From Lachnospiraceae bacterium C10 (GTDB taxonomy: Bacteria; Bacillota; Clostridia; Lachnospirales; Lachnospiraceae), in the NCBI GenBank assembly GCA_900100095.1, contig FMTN01000006.1:153251-217250 (forward strand): 64,000 nt of DNA. The letters run 5' to 3'. This document shows positions 43,952 through 52,843 of the stretch, piece after piece. The stretch's first letter is position 1. Every line of letters begins with the position of its first letter. The position numbers were made by a program, and so were the translations under genes. The notes below the pieces were generated by a model, which saw only the letters and a list, made by a program, of their open reading frames with translations, was not told the DNA's origin and made no database searches.

Positions 43952-45049
43952 TCAGTGAAAAATCTGAGCAACCCGAATATACTGGTTCATAAACACTTCC
44001 TTCAGATAGCCCTTTTCACATAATTTCAAAATAATAGACAGCAGAGTCAAAAAATCAAGTCCAACCTCCTGCTGTACTTCATCTACGCTTTTGGCATAGA
44101 AATCGAAACAACTATACACCAGTAATTCTTCTTTTTCAAGGTGTAATTCATTGAATTGTGTGTCAATTCCTCTTTTTCTTATCGTCTGTGGCAAATCTGT
44201 CAGGTCACAAAGAAGCCTTTCCCTCGATTGAATAATGCCTGCACCCTGCGCAATCAGGTGGTTGCACCCCTCACTCATAACATCACTGATCCTACCCGGA
44301 AGAGCATAAACGTCTCGCCCCTGTTCTAAGGCCTGATCCGCCGTAATAAGTGAACCGCTCCTAAGACGGGCCTCCATCACAAGGACACTTTGACTTATCC
44401 CGCTGATCAGGCGGTTTCTTGATGGAAAATATCTTGCCACCGGTTCGACCCCCAAAGGAAATTCACTAAATAACGCACCATGGTTTGGAATATCCAGGTA
44501 AAGATTTTTATTGGTTCTTGGATAGCAGATATCCAGTCCGCACGCCAAAAAGGCATAGGTTTTGCCTGCTGCACAAAGAGCTCCCCGATGTGCGGCCGCA
44601 TCGATTCCAAGCGCCATTCCGCTGACAATGGAAAAACCGTGATCCGCAAGATATCGCGAAAGCTCTTCCGCAGCCGTTCTCCCGTAAGCCGAGCACCTTC
44701 TCGCCCCCACACAGGCAATCAATTTTTCTGCCGGATCCGGCAATGTTCCCTTGTAAAACAAAGCGTACGGAGGATCCGGAATTTCAGAAAGGAGATTCGG
44801 ATATTGAGGATCCTCAAGGGTAACGATTCCGTATCCCATTTGACGGTATCGGTTGTATTCTTCTTCAAAATCCCGTTCTTTCTGTTCTTTTCTTAAACGG
44901 GACAAAACCGTTTCATTTATAAGTCCTGTACCAAGGAGCTGTTCATCCGACGCCCTAAGAATCGTCTCTGCGCTCCTTAAGGCATAAAACAGCTGCCTTT
45001 TCTGTGTTGCCGTAAGAGAATTTATAACAGCCAGTTTAAACGGATACAT
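43952..45049 (-). CDS. dprA: DNA processing protein DprA (Smf)
   Basis: 365 residues from the ATG at 45049, which has the better-spaced GGAGGTGA; an ATG two codons upstream (45055) is possible. The Rossmann-like DprA core is clear: CVGARRCSAYGR, IVSGMALGIDAAAHRGAL, FPSRNRLISGIS and ARLRSGSLITADQALEQGRDVYALPG. A C-terminal winged-helix domain follows. DprA loads RecA on incoming ssDNA in transformation. The start lies inside the comM end, so translation is coupled. Confidence 0.94.
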   Translation of the reverse strand: MYPFKLAVINSLTATQKRQLFYALRSAETILRASDEQLLGTGLINETVLSRLRKEQKERDFEEEYNRYRQMGYGIVTLEDPQYPNLLSEIPDPPYALFYKGTLPDPAEKLIACVGARRCSAYGRTAAEELSRYLADHGFSIVSGMALGIDAAAHRGALCAAGKTYAFLACGLDICYPRTNKNLYLDIPNHGALFSEFPLGVEPVARYFPSRNRLISGISQSVLVMEARLRSGSLITADQALEQGRDVYALPGRISDVMSEGCNHLIAQGAGIIQSRERLLCDLTDLPQTIRKRGIDTQFNELHLEKEELLVYSCFDFYAKSVDEVQQEVGLDFLTLLSIILKLCEKGYLKEVFMNQYIRVAQIFH

Positions 45050-46574
45050 CTTCATTCACCTCCCAGAACCGACGATTTAATGTCCTGTAGTACACAGCCT
45101 CCATGAGATGCTCCAATTTTACCCTCTCACTTCCACTCAGATCCGCTATGGTTCTTGCCACCCGAAGAATTCGGTAGTATCCTCTCACGGTCAGTTCCTT
45201 TTCATCATAAATCCGGTCGAGATATTGATTCTCCTTTGTATCCAGATGGCAATACTCTTCAATGGCTGCCGATGAAATCTGACTGTTAAACAAAACCTCA
45301 CATCCTTTGTAACGTTCCTTTTGAATTTCCATTGCCGCAACCACTCTTTCCCTTATGCGGTCGGAACTTTCCTCCTTTTCCGTCTCTTTTAATTCTGTAA
45401 TCTGCACCTTCTTTGCTTCTGCACACAGGTCAAAGCGATCCAGTAAAGGCTGGGATATTCTTGCAATATACTGCCCGATGGATCGTGGACTGCAGTGACA
45501 TTTGACAGAGGGATAATAGCCGCATTTACACGGATTCATTGCTGCAACCAAAAGGAAATCTGCAGGAAATACCTCTTCGGTTTTATTCCTGCTGATATGA
45601 ATGCAGCCTTCTTCCAATGGCTGTCTTAGAATCTCAAGTGTTTTACGGTTGTACTCCGGTAATTCATCCAAAAAAAGAACACCGTGATGAGCCAGAGTGA
45701 TCTCCCCCGGGCGCGGTATCACACCGCCTCCTGCCATTGCAATTTGCGTCATGGAATGATGAGGGGAACGAAACGGGCGTTGTCCGTCCATCAGAGCATC
45801 CATATTTTCCTTCCCGCTGACAGAATAAATCTTCATTACCTGGGTCTTCTCCTGCTCCGTCATGGGTGGAAGTATCGTCGGAAGAGCAGACGCAATCAGA
45901 CTTTTTCCAGCCCCCGGAGGGCCGTACATCAAGAAATTATGCATTCCCGCCACAGCAATTTCACTGGCTCTGCGAATCATTTTCTGACCATGGATATCAG
46001 CAAAATCCAATACCCTTTTAGGAGAAGACGCCTCAGACCTTTTTACTTCCTGTTTTGGGATGCTGCCCTCCTGAAGATAGGCTCCTGCCTCCTTTAAATG
46101 GCGCACACCAATCACGGTAAGCCCCGGAACGAAGGCTGCCTCACTCAAATTATCCATTGGAATCAGACAACGTTTCAGCCCCACCTCTTTCGCAGCTAGA
46201 AGCATGGGCAAAATACCGCGAATCGGCAACACTTCTCCGGATAATCCCAGCTCCCCGGCTACAAACAGATCTTCCAGTTTCGCATCAGGATAATTACCAA
46301 TGGCCAAAAGGACAGCAAGCGCAACCGGTAAATCAAATCCCGTTCCGCTTTTTTTAAGGTCAGCCGGTGCAATATTAACCGTGATTCGTCTGGCCGGAAT
46401 CCTCTGCCCCATGCTTCGGATCACGGTTCGAACCCGCTCTTTTCCTTCTTTTACTTCCAGGGAAAGTGCTCCTACCATATCAAAGACCGGCAGACCGTCA
46501 CTTACATCCACCTCAACAGAAACAACAATACTTTCAATTCCGGTCAATGTCGCCGAATAAATTTTACTGAACAT
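45036..46574 (-). CDS. comM: ComM/YifB-family AAA+ ATPase (Mg chelatase-like)
   Basis: 512 residues, normal. The N-terminal Lon-protease-like fold begins MFSKIYSATLTGIESIVVSVEVDVSDGLPVFDMVG. The AAA+ core has Walker A MYGPPGAGKSLIASALPTILPP, Walker B LAHHGVLFLDELPEY, and an inserted zinc-binding Cys set (NPCKCGYYP...CHCSP). ComM is the branch-migration helicase of natural transformation in Vibrio/Haemophilus. Pairing with dprA supports a DNA-uptake or recombination role, though not competence itself. Confidence 0.93.
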   Translation of the reverse strand: MFSKIYSATLTGIESIVVSVEVDVSDGLPVFDMVGALSLEVKEGKERVRTVIRSMGQRIPARRITVNIAPADLKKSGTGFDLPVALAVLLAIGNYPDAKLEDLFVAGELGLSGEVLPIRGILPMLLAAKEVGLKRCLIPMDNLSEAAFVPGLTVIGVRHLKEAGAYLQEGSIPKQEVKRSEASSPKRVLDFADIHGQKMIRRASEIAVAGMHNFLMYGPPGAGKSLIASALPTILPPMTEQEKTQVMKIYSVSGKENMDALMDGQRPFRSPHHSMTQIAMAGGGVIPRPGEITLAHHGVLFLDELPEYNRKTLEILRQPLEEGCIHISRNKTEEVFPADFLLVAAMNPCKCGYYPSVKCHCSPRSIGQYIARISQPLLDRFDLCAEAKKVQITELKETEKEESSDRIRERVVAAMEIQKERYKGCEVLFNSQISSAAIEEYCHLDTKENQYLDRIYDEKELTVRGYYRILRVARTIADLSGSERVKLEHLMEAVYYRTLNRRFWEVNEDVSV

Positions 46575-46583
46575 GAAAATCTC

Positions 46584-46599
46584 CTTTCCGAACGGAAAG
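46584..46599. promoter_or_regulatory. Palindrome over the comM ribosome binding site
   Basis: Seven-base arms CTTTCCG/CGGAAAG around two bases. In the comM mRNA, the downstream arm overlaps the start of GGAAAGGAG, the SD, 10 bases before the ATG. It could mask the SD or be an operator. Confidence 0.4.
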
Positions 46600-46620
46600 A
46601 AAACGCTAAAAAGCTAAAAG

Positions 46621-46652
46621 AAAAAAGGTGTTTTTATCATAACACCTTTTTT
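46621..46652. terminator. Bidirectional terminator hairpin downstream of the DUF5662-like gene
   Basis: Perfect 12-bp stem (arms 46621-46632 and 46641-46652), eight-base loop, with A and T runs forming the stem ends in both directions. It lies 19 bases past the DUF5662-like stop and upstream of comM. Confidence 0.82.
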
Positions 46653-46663
46653 ATAAAAAACAA
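46636..46663 (-). promoter_or_regulatory. Possible comM promoter lying inside the terminator
   Basis: On the minus strand TTGTTT (46658-46663), 16 bases, TATGAT (46636-46641). The -10 is in the loop of the terminator hairpin. No other promoter is visible before comM. Confidence 0.4.
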
Positions 46664-46670
46664 TCCTGTT

Positions 46671-47231
46671 TTATCGATTATGCAGAATTTCTTTTCGAAT
46701 ATAACGGAAGGTTTCCTCTTCGCCCTTTTGCGCATTCATAAGCAAAAGGCGATGAAGCAATTCCTTTGTCTTTGGATGAATAATATAGTGATCCTGGCTC
46801 TTTAAGAAATAGTTTAAAGGGTCATCGTCCCGATAGGCATCTTTTCGATAATTCTTGGATGCAGAGAGACGATCCACAAACATTTCCACTACATAGCGGG
46901 CCGGCATTTCCATCCCCGCCATGGCTCCATGTTCTTTATCTGTCGGATTCTTGCTCGCATTATAGTCGATCCAATATTCCAAATGGTGTTTGTTGCGGCC
47001 TTTATGATGAAGCCAGGCCATAGAAACGCCCTTTTCTTCACGTTCAGCATTATTTGGACTGCGATCCCCCTGATAGTATTTTGCACCGACAGAAAATTCG
47101 ACCCATGAATATTTGGAAAGATCATGGGTTAATCCCTGCCAGTATAAGCCTGCCTTAAAACAGCCTTTCATAACCAGATGTCTGTGATGGGTAATCGTTT
47201 TAAAATGTAAAAATGCTTTTCGTAAACTCAT
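46671..47231 (-). CDS. DUF5662-like protein
   Basis: 186 residues, no TM or signal peptide. I recall this pattern as DUF5662: KTITHHRHLVMKGCFKAGLYWQGLTHDLSKYSWVEF, then WLHHKGRNKHHLEYWID. The several conserved His with an HD pair suggest an HD-like metal-binding helical fold, but no catalytic activity is known to me. It lies 1 base after the GH13-like gene, so both are cotranscribed. Confidence 0.7.
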   Translation of the reverse strand: MSLRKAFLHFKTITHHRHLVMKGCFKAGLYWQGLTHDLSKYSWVEFSVGAKYYQGDRSPNNAEREEKGVSMAWLHHKGRNKHHLEYWIDYNASKNPTDKEHGAMAGMEMPARYVVEMFVDRLSASKNYRKDAYRDDDPLNYFLKSQDHYIIHPKTKELLHRLLLMNAQKGEEETFRYIRKEILHNR

Positions 47232-47232
47232 G

Positions 47233-49083
47233 CTATTTCTTTGTTTCCTTTACCTTTTTGCCAATCAGAACCGTAACAGACCCACCCGGCACTGTCACAT
47301 GCTGCTGACTCAATGTCTCCTGACCATCCTGATAGAATTCCCCCTCTGACGTATTCGTCACTTTAAACCACATACGATCCTTCGGAAGAGATGGCAATGC
47401 AAATGTTTCTTCTCCATAGTAAAAATTCATGCAGAGCATTACATCATCGCCGACTCTTCTGCCATATCCTCCGCAATAAAGGATACCAAGCCCCTTCTTT
47501 TCCTCTCCGATCCCCATGATCCAGGGTTCTCTTCCGTGATAGGATAAGTCCGGAATACCAAGATTTAAGTAGTCGCTTTCCTTTCGTGGTGTCGGGTCTG
47601 AAAGAACCGCATGTTCTTTACGAAAACGAATGAGATTTTTGACATATTCTGTTAATGCAAGTGCATCCTTCTTCTGTGAAAACTGCGTCCATCCAATCGG
47701 ATTATCCTGTCCGTACGGATTGTTATTTCCCTTTTGAGAATTCAATGCCTCATCGCCACTGCAGATTAACGGAATACCCTGTGATAAAATCGTTAAAGCA
47801 AGGGCACTACGAATGCTGTTCATTCTGCCTCTTAAAACGCCGCGACTTCTGGACGGACCTTCCACACCATGATTAAAACTGCAGTTATAATTGCTTCCGT
47901 CACGATTGTCCTCCCCGTTTGCCTCGTTATGCTTTTCGCCGTAACTGTAGGCATCAAGCAAGGTGAAACCGGTTGTATTGGCCGCATAATTAACAAATCC
48001 ATAGGATTTGTTCTGCCGCTTGATTTGATTGGCAAGTTCCGCAACGGAGCCGTCCATGTGATTCTGCAGTCTTCTGAGCGGATACATAAAACCATCATTG
48101 TAATAGAAAAAGTGCTTATGTCCATCCTCTTCAAAAACCGTCGGATCACATTGATCCGCAAAAATTTTCGCCCGATATAAAAAAGGATCATTCATAAGAC
48201 GAGGGATAGGCAAATCTTCTCCCAGCAGATGAAATCCGTCGATATGATATCGAATATGCCAGAAACGAAGAATCTGGTCAATCAGCTGTGCATCCATTGC
48301 CTGCTTCTCTTTCGGGAAGGAAAATTCCATAATAATTTCCATCCCCTCCCGATGAAACGCTTCCACCAGCTCTTCCATTCCACGCTGTGGATCCCTGCCG
48401 AAATAGGATGCCTTCGGTGCAAAATACAAGGCCCTACCATATCCCCAGTAATTCGTTCCGTAGGGCTTTTCATATTCCATCCGGGAGCCATCCTTCTCCT
48501 GCACCATATAACTGCGGTATCTGGCCTCTTCAAACTCATACAGAGGCATAAATTCAATGGCGTTGACCCCAAGATCCTTCAAATACGGGATCAGTTGCAT
48601 CATGCCCTTATAGTTTCCCTGAAGTTCTGCCGGAAGAGAATGCTGCATCGTAAATCCTCGCATATGAAGTTTGTAAATAATACAGTCCTCTCCCTTGATT
48701 CCGGGGAATTTATCCTCCCAGCTGCTGTAAAAAGTACCGCCTCCACCATAGATCCGGTACTTCTTACGGTAGCGGTCCTTTTTCATCCAACGATCTCTTC
48801 CAATGACTCTTGGCGTATATGGATCAATGAAAATCCCATCAATATCCTCAAGAAGATAACAAAACTGATCCGCTGTGATATCTTTGAAAAATACGGAGTA
48901 TACCCTGCCGATGCTAAAACTTGTATCCAATTCCACTGTTTGAAGCAACTTTTGTGATGCTTTATTATAAATCAGGACCTTCGCGCTCTCTCCTCTTCTG
49001 ATAGAAAAAGTAAGCTCTAAACCATTGCCTTTTTCAAACGCTCCAAGCCTGGTAAATTGTCCCCGTATGTATTCAATTGCCAT
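47233..49083 (-). CDS. GH13 debranching-enzyme homologue, catalytic residues lost
   Basis: 616 residues. An N-terminal CBM48-like beta domain (about 1-110) precedes a GH13 barrel, and a C-terminal beta domain ends the chain. It is clearly of GlgX/isoamylase type: YSYGEKHNEANGEDNRDG and GDEALNSQKGNNNPYGQDNPIGW. Yet the catalytic sites are gone: region II is DGFHLLGED (usual DGFRFD; nucleophile position is Leu287, Arg is His285), the general-acid Glu is Asp310 (ADQCD for AEPWD), the third Asp is Thr371 (ANTTGF for AHDGF), and region I lacks DVVYNH. The reading frame is intact. It probably binds, but does not cut, alpha-glucans. Confidence 0.85.
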   Translation of the reverse strand: MAIEYIRGQFTRLGAFEKGNGLELTFSIRRGESAKVLIYNKASQKLLQTVELDTSFSIGRVYSVFFKDITADQFCYLLEDIDGIFIDPYTPRVIGRDRWMKKDRYRKKYRIYGGGGTFYSSWEDKFPGIKGEDCIIYKLHMRGFTMQHSLPAELQGNYKGMMQLIPYLKDLGVNAIEFMPLYEFEEARYRSYMVQEKDGSRMEYEKPYGTNYWGYGRALYFAPKASYFGRDPQRGMEELVEAFHREGMEIIMEFSFPKEKQAMDAQLIDQILRFWHIRYHIDGFHLLGEDLPIPRLMNDPFLYRAKIFADQCDPTVFEEDGHKHFFYYNDGFMYPLRRLQNHMDGSVAELANQIKRQNKSYGFVNYAANTTGFTLLDAYSYGEKHNEANGEDNRDGSNYNCSFNHGVEGPSRSRGVLRGRMNSIRSALALTILSQGIPLICSGDEALNSQKGNNNPYGQDNPIGWTQFSQKKDALALTEYVKNLIRFRKEHAVLSDPTPRKESDYLNLGIPDLSYHGREPWIMGIGEEKKGLGILYCGGYGRRVGDDVMLCMNFYYGEETFALPSLPKDRMWFKVTNTSEGEFYQDGQETLSQQHVTVPGGSVTVLIGKKVKETKK

Positions 49084-49108
49084 GTCATTCTCCCAAGTAT
49101 TCCAGCCT

Positions 49109-49140
49109 ATGTAAAACTCACATACTTTTTAATTATAGCA
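49109..49140 (-). promoter_or_regulatory. Extended -10 promoter of the GH13-like gene
   Basis: On the minus strand TGCTATAAT (extended -10; TATAAT at 49133-49138) lies about 45 bases upstream of the start, with only a poor -35. The leader contains GGGAGA as SD. Confidence 0.55.
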
Positions 49141-49159
49141 TAGCCGTAATGAAAAAGCA

Positions 49160-49189
49160 TTGCCTTTTATCCCCGTAGAACCTTATAAT
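49160..49189 (+). promoter_or_regulatory. Promoter of the DUF1292 gene
   Basis: TTGCCT (49160-49165), 18 bases, TATAAT (49184-49189) on the plus strand, with GAAGGAGAG as SD. It is back to back with the GH13-like promoter in a 147-base intergenic region that holds nothing else. Confidence 0.6.
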
Positions 49190-49230
49190 AACAAAGAGCA
49201 ACCATTTATTAACTGTCTGAAGGAGAGTCT

Positions 49231-49542
49231 ATGGCAAAAGAAGAAATTTTCCCAATCGATGAAAACGATACAGATGTATGTGTTACTTTGGAATTAGAAA
49301 ACGGAGAAAGCCTGGATTGCGAAATCCTCGTTATCTATGATGTGGAAGATGTTTCCTACATTGCACTTATGCCTGTCGATGAGTCCGGCAATCCGTTCAA
49401 TGATCAGGAAGCTATCCTGTACCGTTATGCTGAAGCAGAAGACGGTTCCCCTATGATCGATAATATCGAATCAGAAGAGGAATACGAAATCGCCGCTGCT
49501 GCATTTGACGCCATTCAGGATGAGGAATTTACAGAAGAATAG
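49231..49542 (+). CDS. DUF1292 domain protein
   Basis: 103 residues, strongly acidic. The DUF1292 pattern is clear: ENGESLDCEILVIYDVEDVSYIALMPVDE, then AILYRYAEAEDGSPMIDNIESEEEYE. The family is common in Firmicutes (YrzB-like) and of unknown function. It is the only plus-strand gene between the IS end and the flagellar block apart from the aminotransferase. It has its own promoter and converges on the helicase gene, 4 bases apart, with no clear terminator. Confidence 0.85.
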   Translation: MAKEEIFPIDENDTDVCVTLELENGESLDCEILVIYDVEDVSYIALMPVDESGNPFNDQEAILYRYAEAEDGSPMIDNIESEEEYEIAAAAFDAIQDEEFTEE

Positions 49543-49546
49543 TCTT

Positions 49547-51367
49547 CTAACCAAACGCTTCTTTTACAAAGCGGCTTGGATATAGTACCTCATTGCTCTG
49601 ATGGCCGATTACCGAAAGGATCAGCTGCCGTTTGGACCGTGTCATTGCCACGTAGAACAAACGGCGCTCTTCCTCAAGGCCTGCTGCATCGTTTACCTTT
49701 TTGGACGGTGTAATCCCTTCACAGGCTCCAAGGATAATGACCGTGTCAAATTCAAGTCCTTTGCAACCATGAAATGTGTGAAATGCTACGCCCTGCTCCT
49801 TCCCATGTGACGGAGCTTTTTTCATTTCTGCCCTCTGCATAAAAAGACGATCCACTTCATGTAAAAAAGCCGCAATGTTGCGATACTCTTTCGCCATCAC
49901 AAGCAACGCATCTGCCTGTTTAAGATAAAGGTCCTTTGGCAGGCCACGCTTTTGTGCCTCATTTTGCAAATAGTCATCATACCCCATGCCTTTTCGGACA
50001 TAGTTGATGGCCGCCCAGGGTGAGAGCATCGATATGGTTCGAAGATCTCTTACAAATGTCTTTGCTTTTTCCCCCTGCAACCCCTTCTTTTGAGCAGTTA
50101 ACCACTCTTCCAGGTACACCTGCTCCTCCTCCAGTCCAAAGCGCAAAAATCCGCGGTTCGGGTGGGATATTGTCCTAAGAAAATCCTTCCGGTCTGCCGC
50201 ATCAAGGCACACCCTAAGATAAGACACAAGATCCTCTGTCGCAAAAGAATCCAGTGGATCCTTTTGCTCCTTTTCTTTCTCTGTATTTGACAGAAGTTCA
50301 TGCAACAGACACGCCTGAGAATGATTCCGGTATAACACCGCAATCTCCTCCTTTTTAACCCCTTCTGCCACAAGTCTTTGAATCAGATGAAAACAATTGT
50401 GTGCCTCCTCTGTTGCATCCCTGCTTTCCAAGACACGAATTACACCTTCCGTCGCTCCTACTCCCACAATGTCTTTTTCCATGCGTTTTTTATTGTTGGA
50501 AATCAACTGCAACGAGGCAGATACAATCCGGTTCCCGCAACGGTAATTCTTATGGAGAAACAAAATATCTGCTTCCGGAAAATCCTTCGAAAAGTTCAAA
50601 AGAAACTCCGGAGAAGAACCGCGAAATCCATAAATCGCCTGGTCGTCATCCCCTACAAGAAACAGATTGTTTTGCGGACGGGACAATAAACAAATGGTTT
50701 CATACTGCACCGCATTCATATCCTGCGCCTCATCCACTAGGATATATTCAAACCTTTTTTGCCACTTCTCTAAAAGGGAAAGATCCGTGGTAAGAATTTC
50801 CCGTGCCCGAAAAAGCATATCATCAAAATCCAAAAGCCCTTCTCTTTCTTTTGCCTTCTGATATTCTTCCATAACAAAAAAGAACAGCTCTGTCCGAACC
50901 CCCTCCACAAAAGGGGATTCATTCCGGACAGAACCGTTCCTGTAACAACTGATTGCACGCAAAAATTCAGGAAGATTTTCTTCCTTATATCCTTTGATCT
51001 GATGCTCCTTCATGATTCCATGCAAAAGAGAAATCGCCATCTGGCCTGAAATAACCTGATAGGATCTCATCTCCGGAATCTGACGCAGGATCGTATAAAA
51101 AATGGAATGAAAGGTTCCAAAAAAGGGCATACTGCTCCCTACCGCCGTCTGCTGGTAACGCCTTTTTATGCTGCTTGCTGCATCTTTTGTAAACGTTACG
51201 ACCAGAATTCTGGAAGGATCTACCGATAACATATCAACCAGGTAACGGATGCGACCTGTTAATACCATGGTCTTCCCGCTTCCCGGTCCGGCAAGACATA
51301 GTGCCGGACCCTTTCCGTGGGTTACCGCTTCCATCTGATCGGCACTAAAGGAGCAGGATGGGATCAA
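49547..51367 (-). CDS. UvrD/PcrA-type superfamily 1 helicase, short form
   Basis: 606 residues, shorter than PcrA (about 730). Motifs: Q FSADQMEAV, I LAGPGSGKTMVL, II LVDEAQDMNAVQY, III LVGDDDQAIYGFRG, V TFHGCKGLEFDTVIILG, VI LFYVAMTRSKRQ. So it is an ATP-driven 3'-5' DNA translocase/helicase. The 2B region looks reduced. It lies 3 bases after gltX at the end of the long operon. A separate PcrA probably exists elsewhere; which repair task this one serves is unknown. Confidence 0.9.
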   Translation of the reverse strand: MIPSCSFSADQMEAVTHGKGPALCLAGPGSGKTMVLTGRIRYLVDMLSVDPSRILVVTFTKDAASSIKRRYQQTAVGSSMPFFGTFHSIFYTILRQIPEMRSYQVISGQMAISLLHGIMKEHQIKGYKEENLPEFLRAISCYRNGSVRNESPFVEGVRTELFFFVMEEYQKAKEREGLLDFDDMLFRAREILTTDLSLLEKWQKRFEYILVDEAQDMNAVQYETICLLSRPQNNLFLVGDDDQAIYGFRGSSPEFLLNFSKDFPEADILFLHKNYRCGNRIVSASLQLISNNKKRMEKDIVGVGATEGVIRVLESRDATEEAHNCFHLIQRLVAEGVKKEEIAVLYRNHSQACLLHELLSNTEKEKEQKDPLDSFATEDLVSYLRVCLDAADRKDFLRTISHPNRGFLRFGLEEEQVYLEEWLTAQKKGLQGEKAKTFVRDLRTISMLSPWAAINYVRKGMGYDDYLQNEAQKRGLPKDLYLKQADALLVMAKEYRNIAAFLHEVDRLFMQRAEMKKAPSHGKEQGVAFHTFHGCKGLEFDTVIILGACEGITPSKKVNDAAGLEEERRLFYVAMTRSKRQLILSVIGHQSNEVLYPSRFVKEAFG

Positions 51368-51370
51368 TAC

Positions 51371-52843
51371 TTACGCCTCCTTTGAAAGCTTTTCAATTCC
51401 CTTTTTCAGACGGGAAATGGACTCTTCCTTACCTAAGATCTCCATAATCTCTGTTGCACCGCCCGGTGTCATCTGCTTACCGGATACAGCGGTACGGATC
51501 GGCCACATAACATAGCCAACCTTATATTCCTTTTCTGCTGCAAAGGCTTTTAATACAGCGAAAAGATTATCATTGGAGAAATCATCTGTACTCTCTAAGA
51601 TTGGAAGAACCTCCTGTAAAAGTGCAAGAGAGCTCTCAGGATTGGTCTTCATCTTCTTATGTGTGTACATCTCCACATCATATTCCGGTACTTCCTGGAA
51701 GAAGTCAATCTGATCCTTGATATCCGGGAAAATCTCGATTCTTGTCTGAACAAGAGCTGCGATCTTCTCCTTGTTGCAATCCCGTGTTACCACTTCATCG
51801 ATGTATGGAAGAGCCTTCTCGTAGAATGCCTTCGAATCCATCTTCTTCATGTATTCACCGTTCATCCATTTCAGCTTGACGGTATCGAAAACAGCAGGTG
51901 ATTTGCTGATATGATGGTAGTCAAAGTTGGAAACCAGCTCTTCTAGTGACATGATCTCCTGATTGTTCTCAGGGCTCCATCCGAGAAGTGCTACGAAATT
52001 GACAATCGCCTCGGTCAGATATCCCTGCTCTACCAGATCCTCAAATGAAGAATGTCCGCTTCTCTTGGAAAGCTTCTGGTGCTGTTCGTTTGTAATCAAC
52101 GGACAGTGAATATACTTTGGAACTTCCCAGCCAAACGCATCATATAAGCGATTGTACTTTGGTGAGGAAGACAGGTACTCATTACCACGTACAACATGTG
52201 TAATGCCCATCAGATGGTCGTCTACCACGTTTGCAAAGTTATAGGTCGGATATCCATCGGACTTGATTAAAATCATATCATCCAGCTCAGAATTATCTAC
52301 CGTGATATCTCCGTATATCTCATCTTCAAACGTGGTCTTGCCAGTACGTGGATTGTTCTGGCGAATAACATACGGCATTCCGGCTGCAAGATTTGCCTCA
52401 ACCTCTTCCTTTGTCAGAGAGAGACAGTGCTTGTCATAGATTGAAATAACCTTCTTCTCTCCGTCTTCGCCTACAACCTCCTGCTTAATGCTCTCAAGAC
52501 GCTCCGGAGTACAGAAGCAGTAATATGCCTCTCCTTTTTCCACTAATTTTTTAGCGTACTCAAGGTAGATGCCCTTTTCCTGTCTTTCACTCTGTACGTA
52601 TGGGCCGCACCCACCGTCCTTATCCGGTCCCTCATCATGAACCAGTCCGGTTTCCTTCATTGTACGGTAAATAATATCCACAGCACCTTCTACAAGACGC
52701 TCCTGGTCGGTGTCCTCGATTCGTAAAATAAAATCTCCGCCTTCATGCTTTGTAATCAGATAAGCATAGAGAGCTGTACGAAGATTACCTACGTGCATTC
52801 TTCCTGTTGGACTTGGTGCGAATCTTGTTCTGATCTTACTCAT
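51371..52843 (-). CDS. gltX: Glutamyl-tRNA synthetase
   Basis: 490 residues, normal. HIGH-type motif [23 protein letters not shown] and KMSKS-type [10 protein letters not shown] mark a class I synthetase; the remaining domains fit GluRS. It charges tRNA-Glu, and in many Clostridia also tRNA-Gln for GatCAB. The start lies 8 bases inside the end of the two-TM coiled-coil gene, so its translation is coupled to an operon of unknown function. Confidence 0.95.
   Translation of the reverse strand: MSKIRTRFAPSPTGRMHVGNLRTALYAYLITKHEGGDFILRIEDTDQERLVEGAVDIIYRTMKETGLVHDEGPDKDGGCGPYVQSERQEKGIYLEYAKKLVEKGEAYYCFCTPERLESIKQEVVGEDGEKKVISIYDKHCLSLTKEEVEANLAAGMPYVIRQNNPRTGKTTFEDEIYGDITVDNSELDDMILIKSDGYPTYNFANVVDDHLMGITHVVRGNEYLSSSPKYNRLYDAFGWEVPKYIHCPLITNEQHQKLSKRSGHSSFEDLVEQGYLTEAIVNFVALLGWSPENNQEIMSLEELVSNFDYHHISKSPAVFDTVKLKWMNGEYMKKMDSKAFYEKALPYIDEVVTRDCNKEKIAALVQTRIEIFPDIKDQIDFFQEVPEYDVEMYTHKKMKTNPESSLALLQEVLPILESTDDFSNDNLFAVLKAFAAEKEYKVGYVMWPIRTAVSGKQMTPGGATEIMEILGKEESISRLKKGIEKLSKEA

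Noticed and set aside
48229..48957. Plus-strand open frame (242 codons) opposite the GH13-like gene
   Set aside because: Antisense to an intact family member; no motif, no SD, no promoter.
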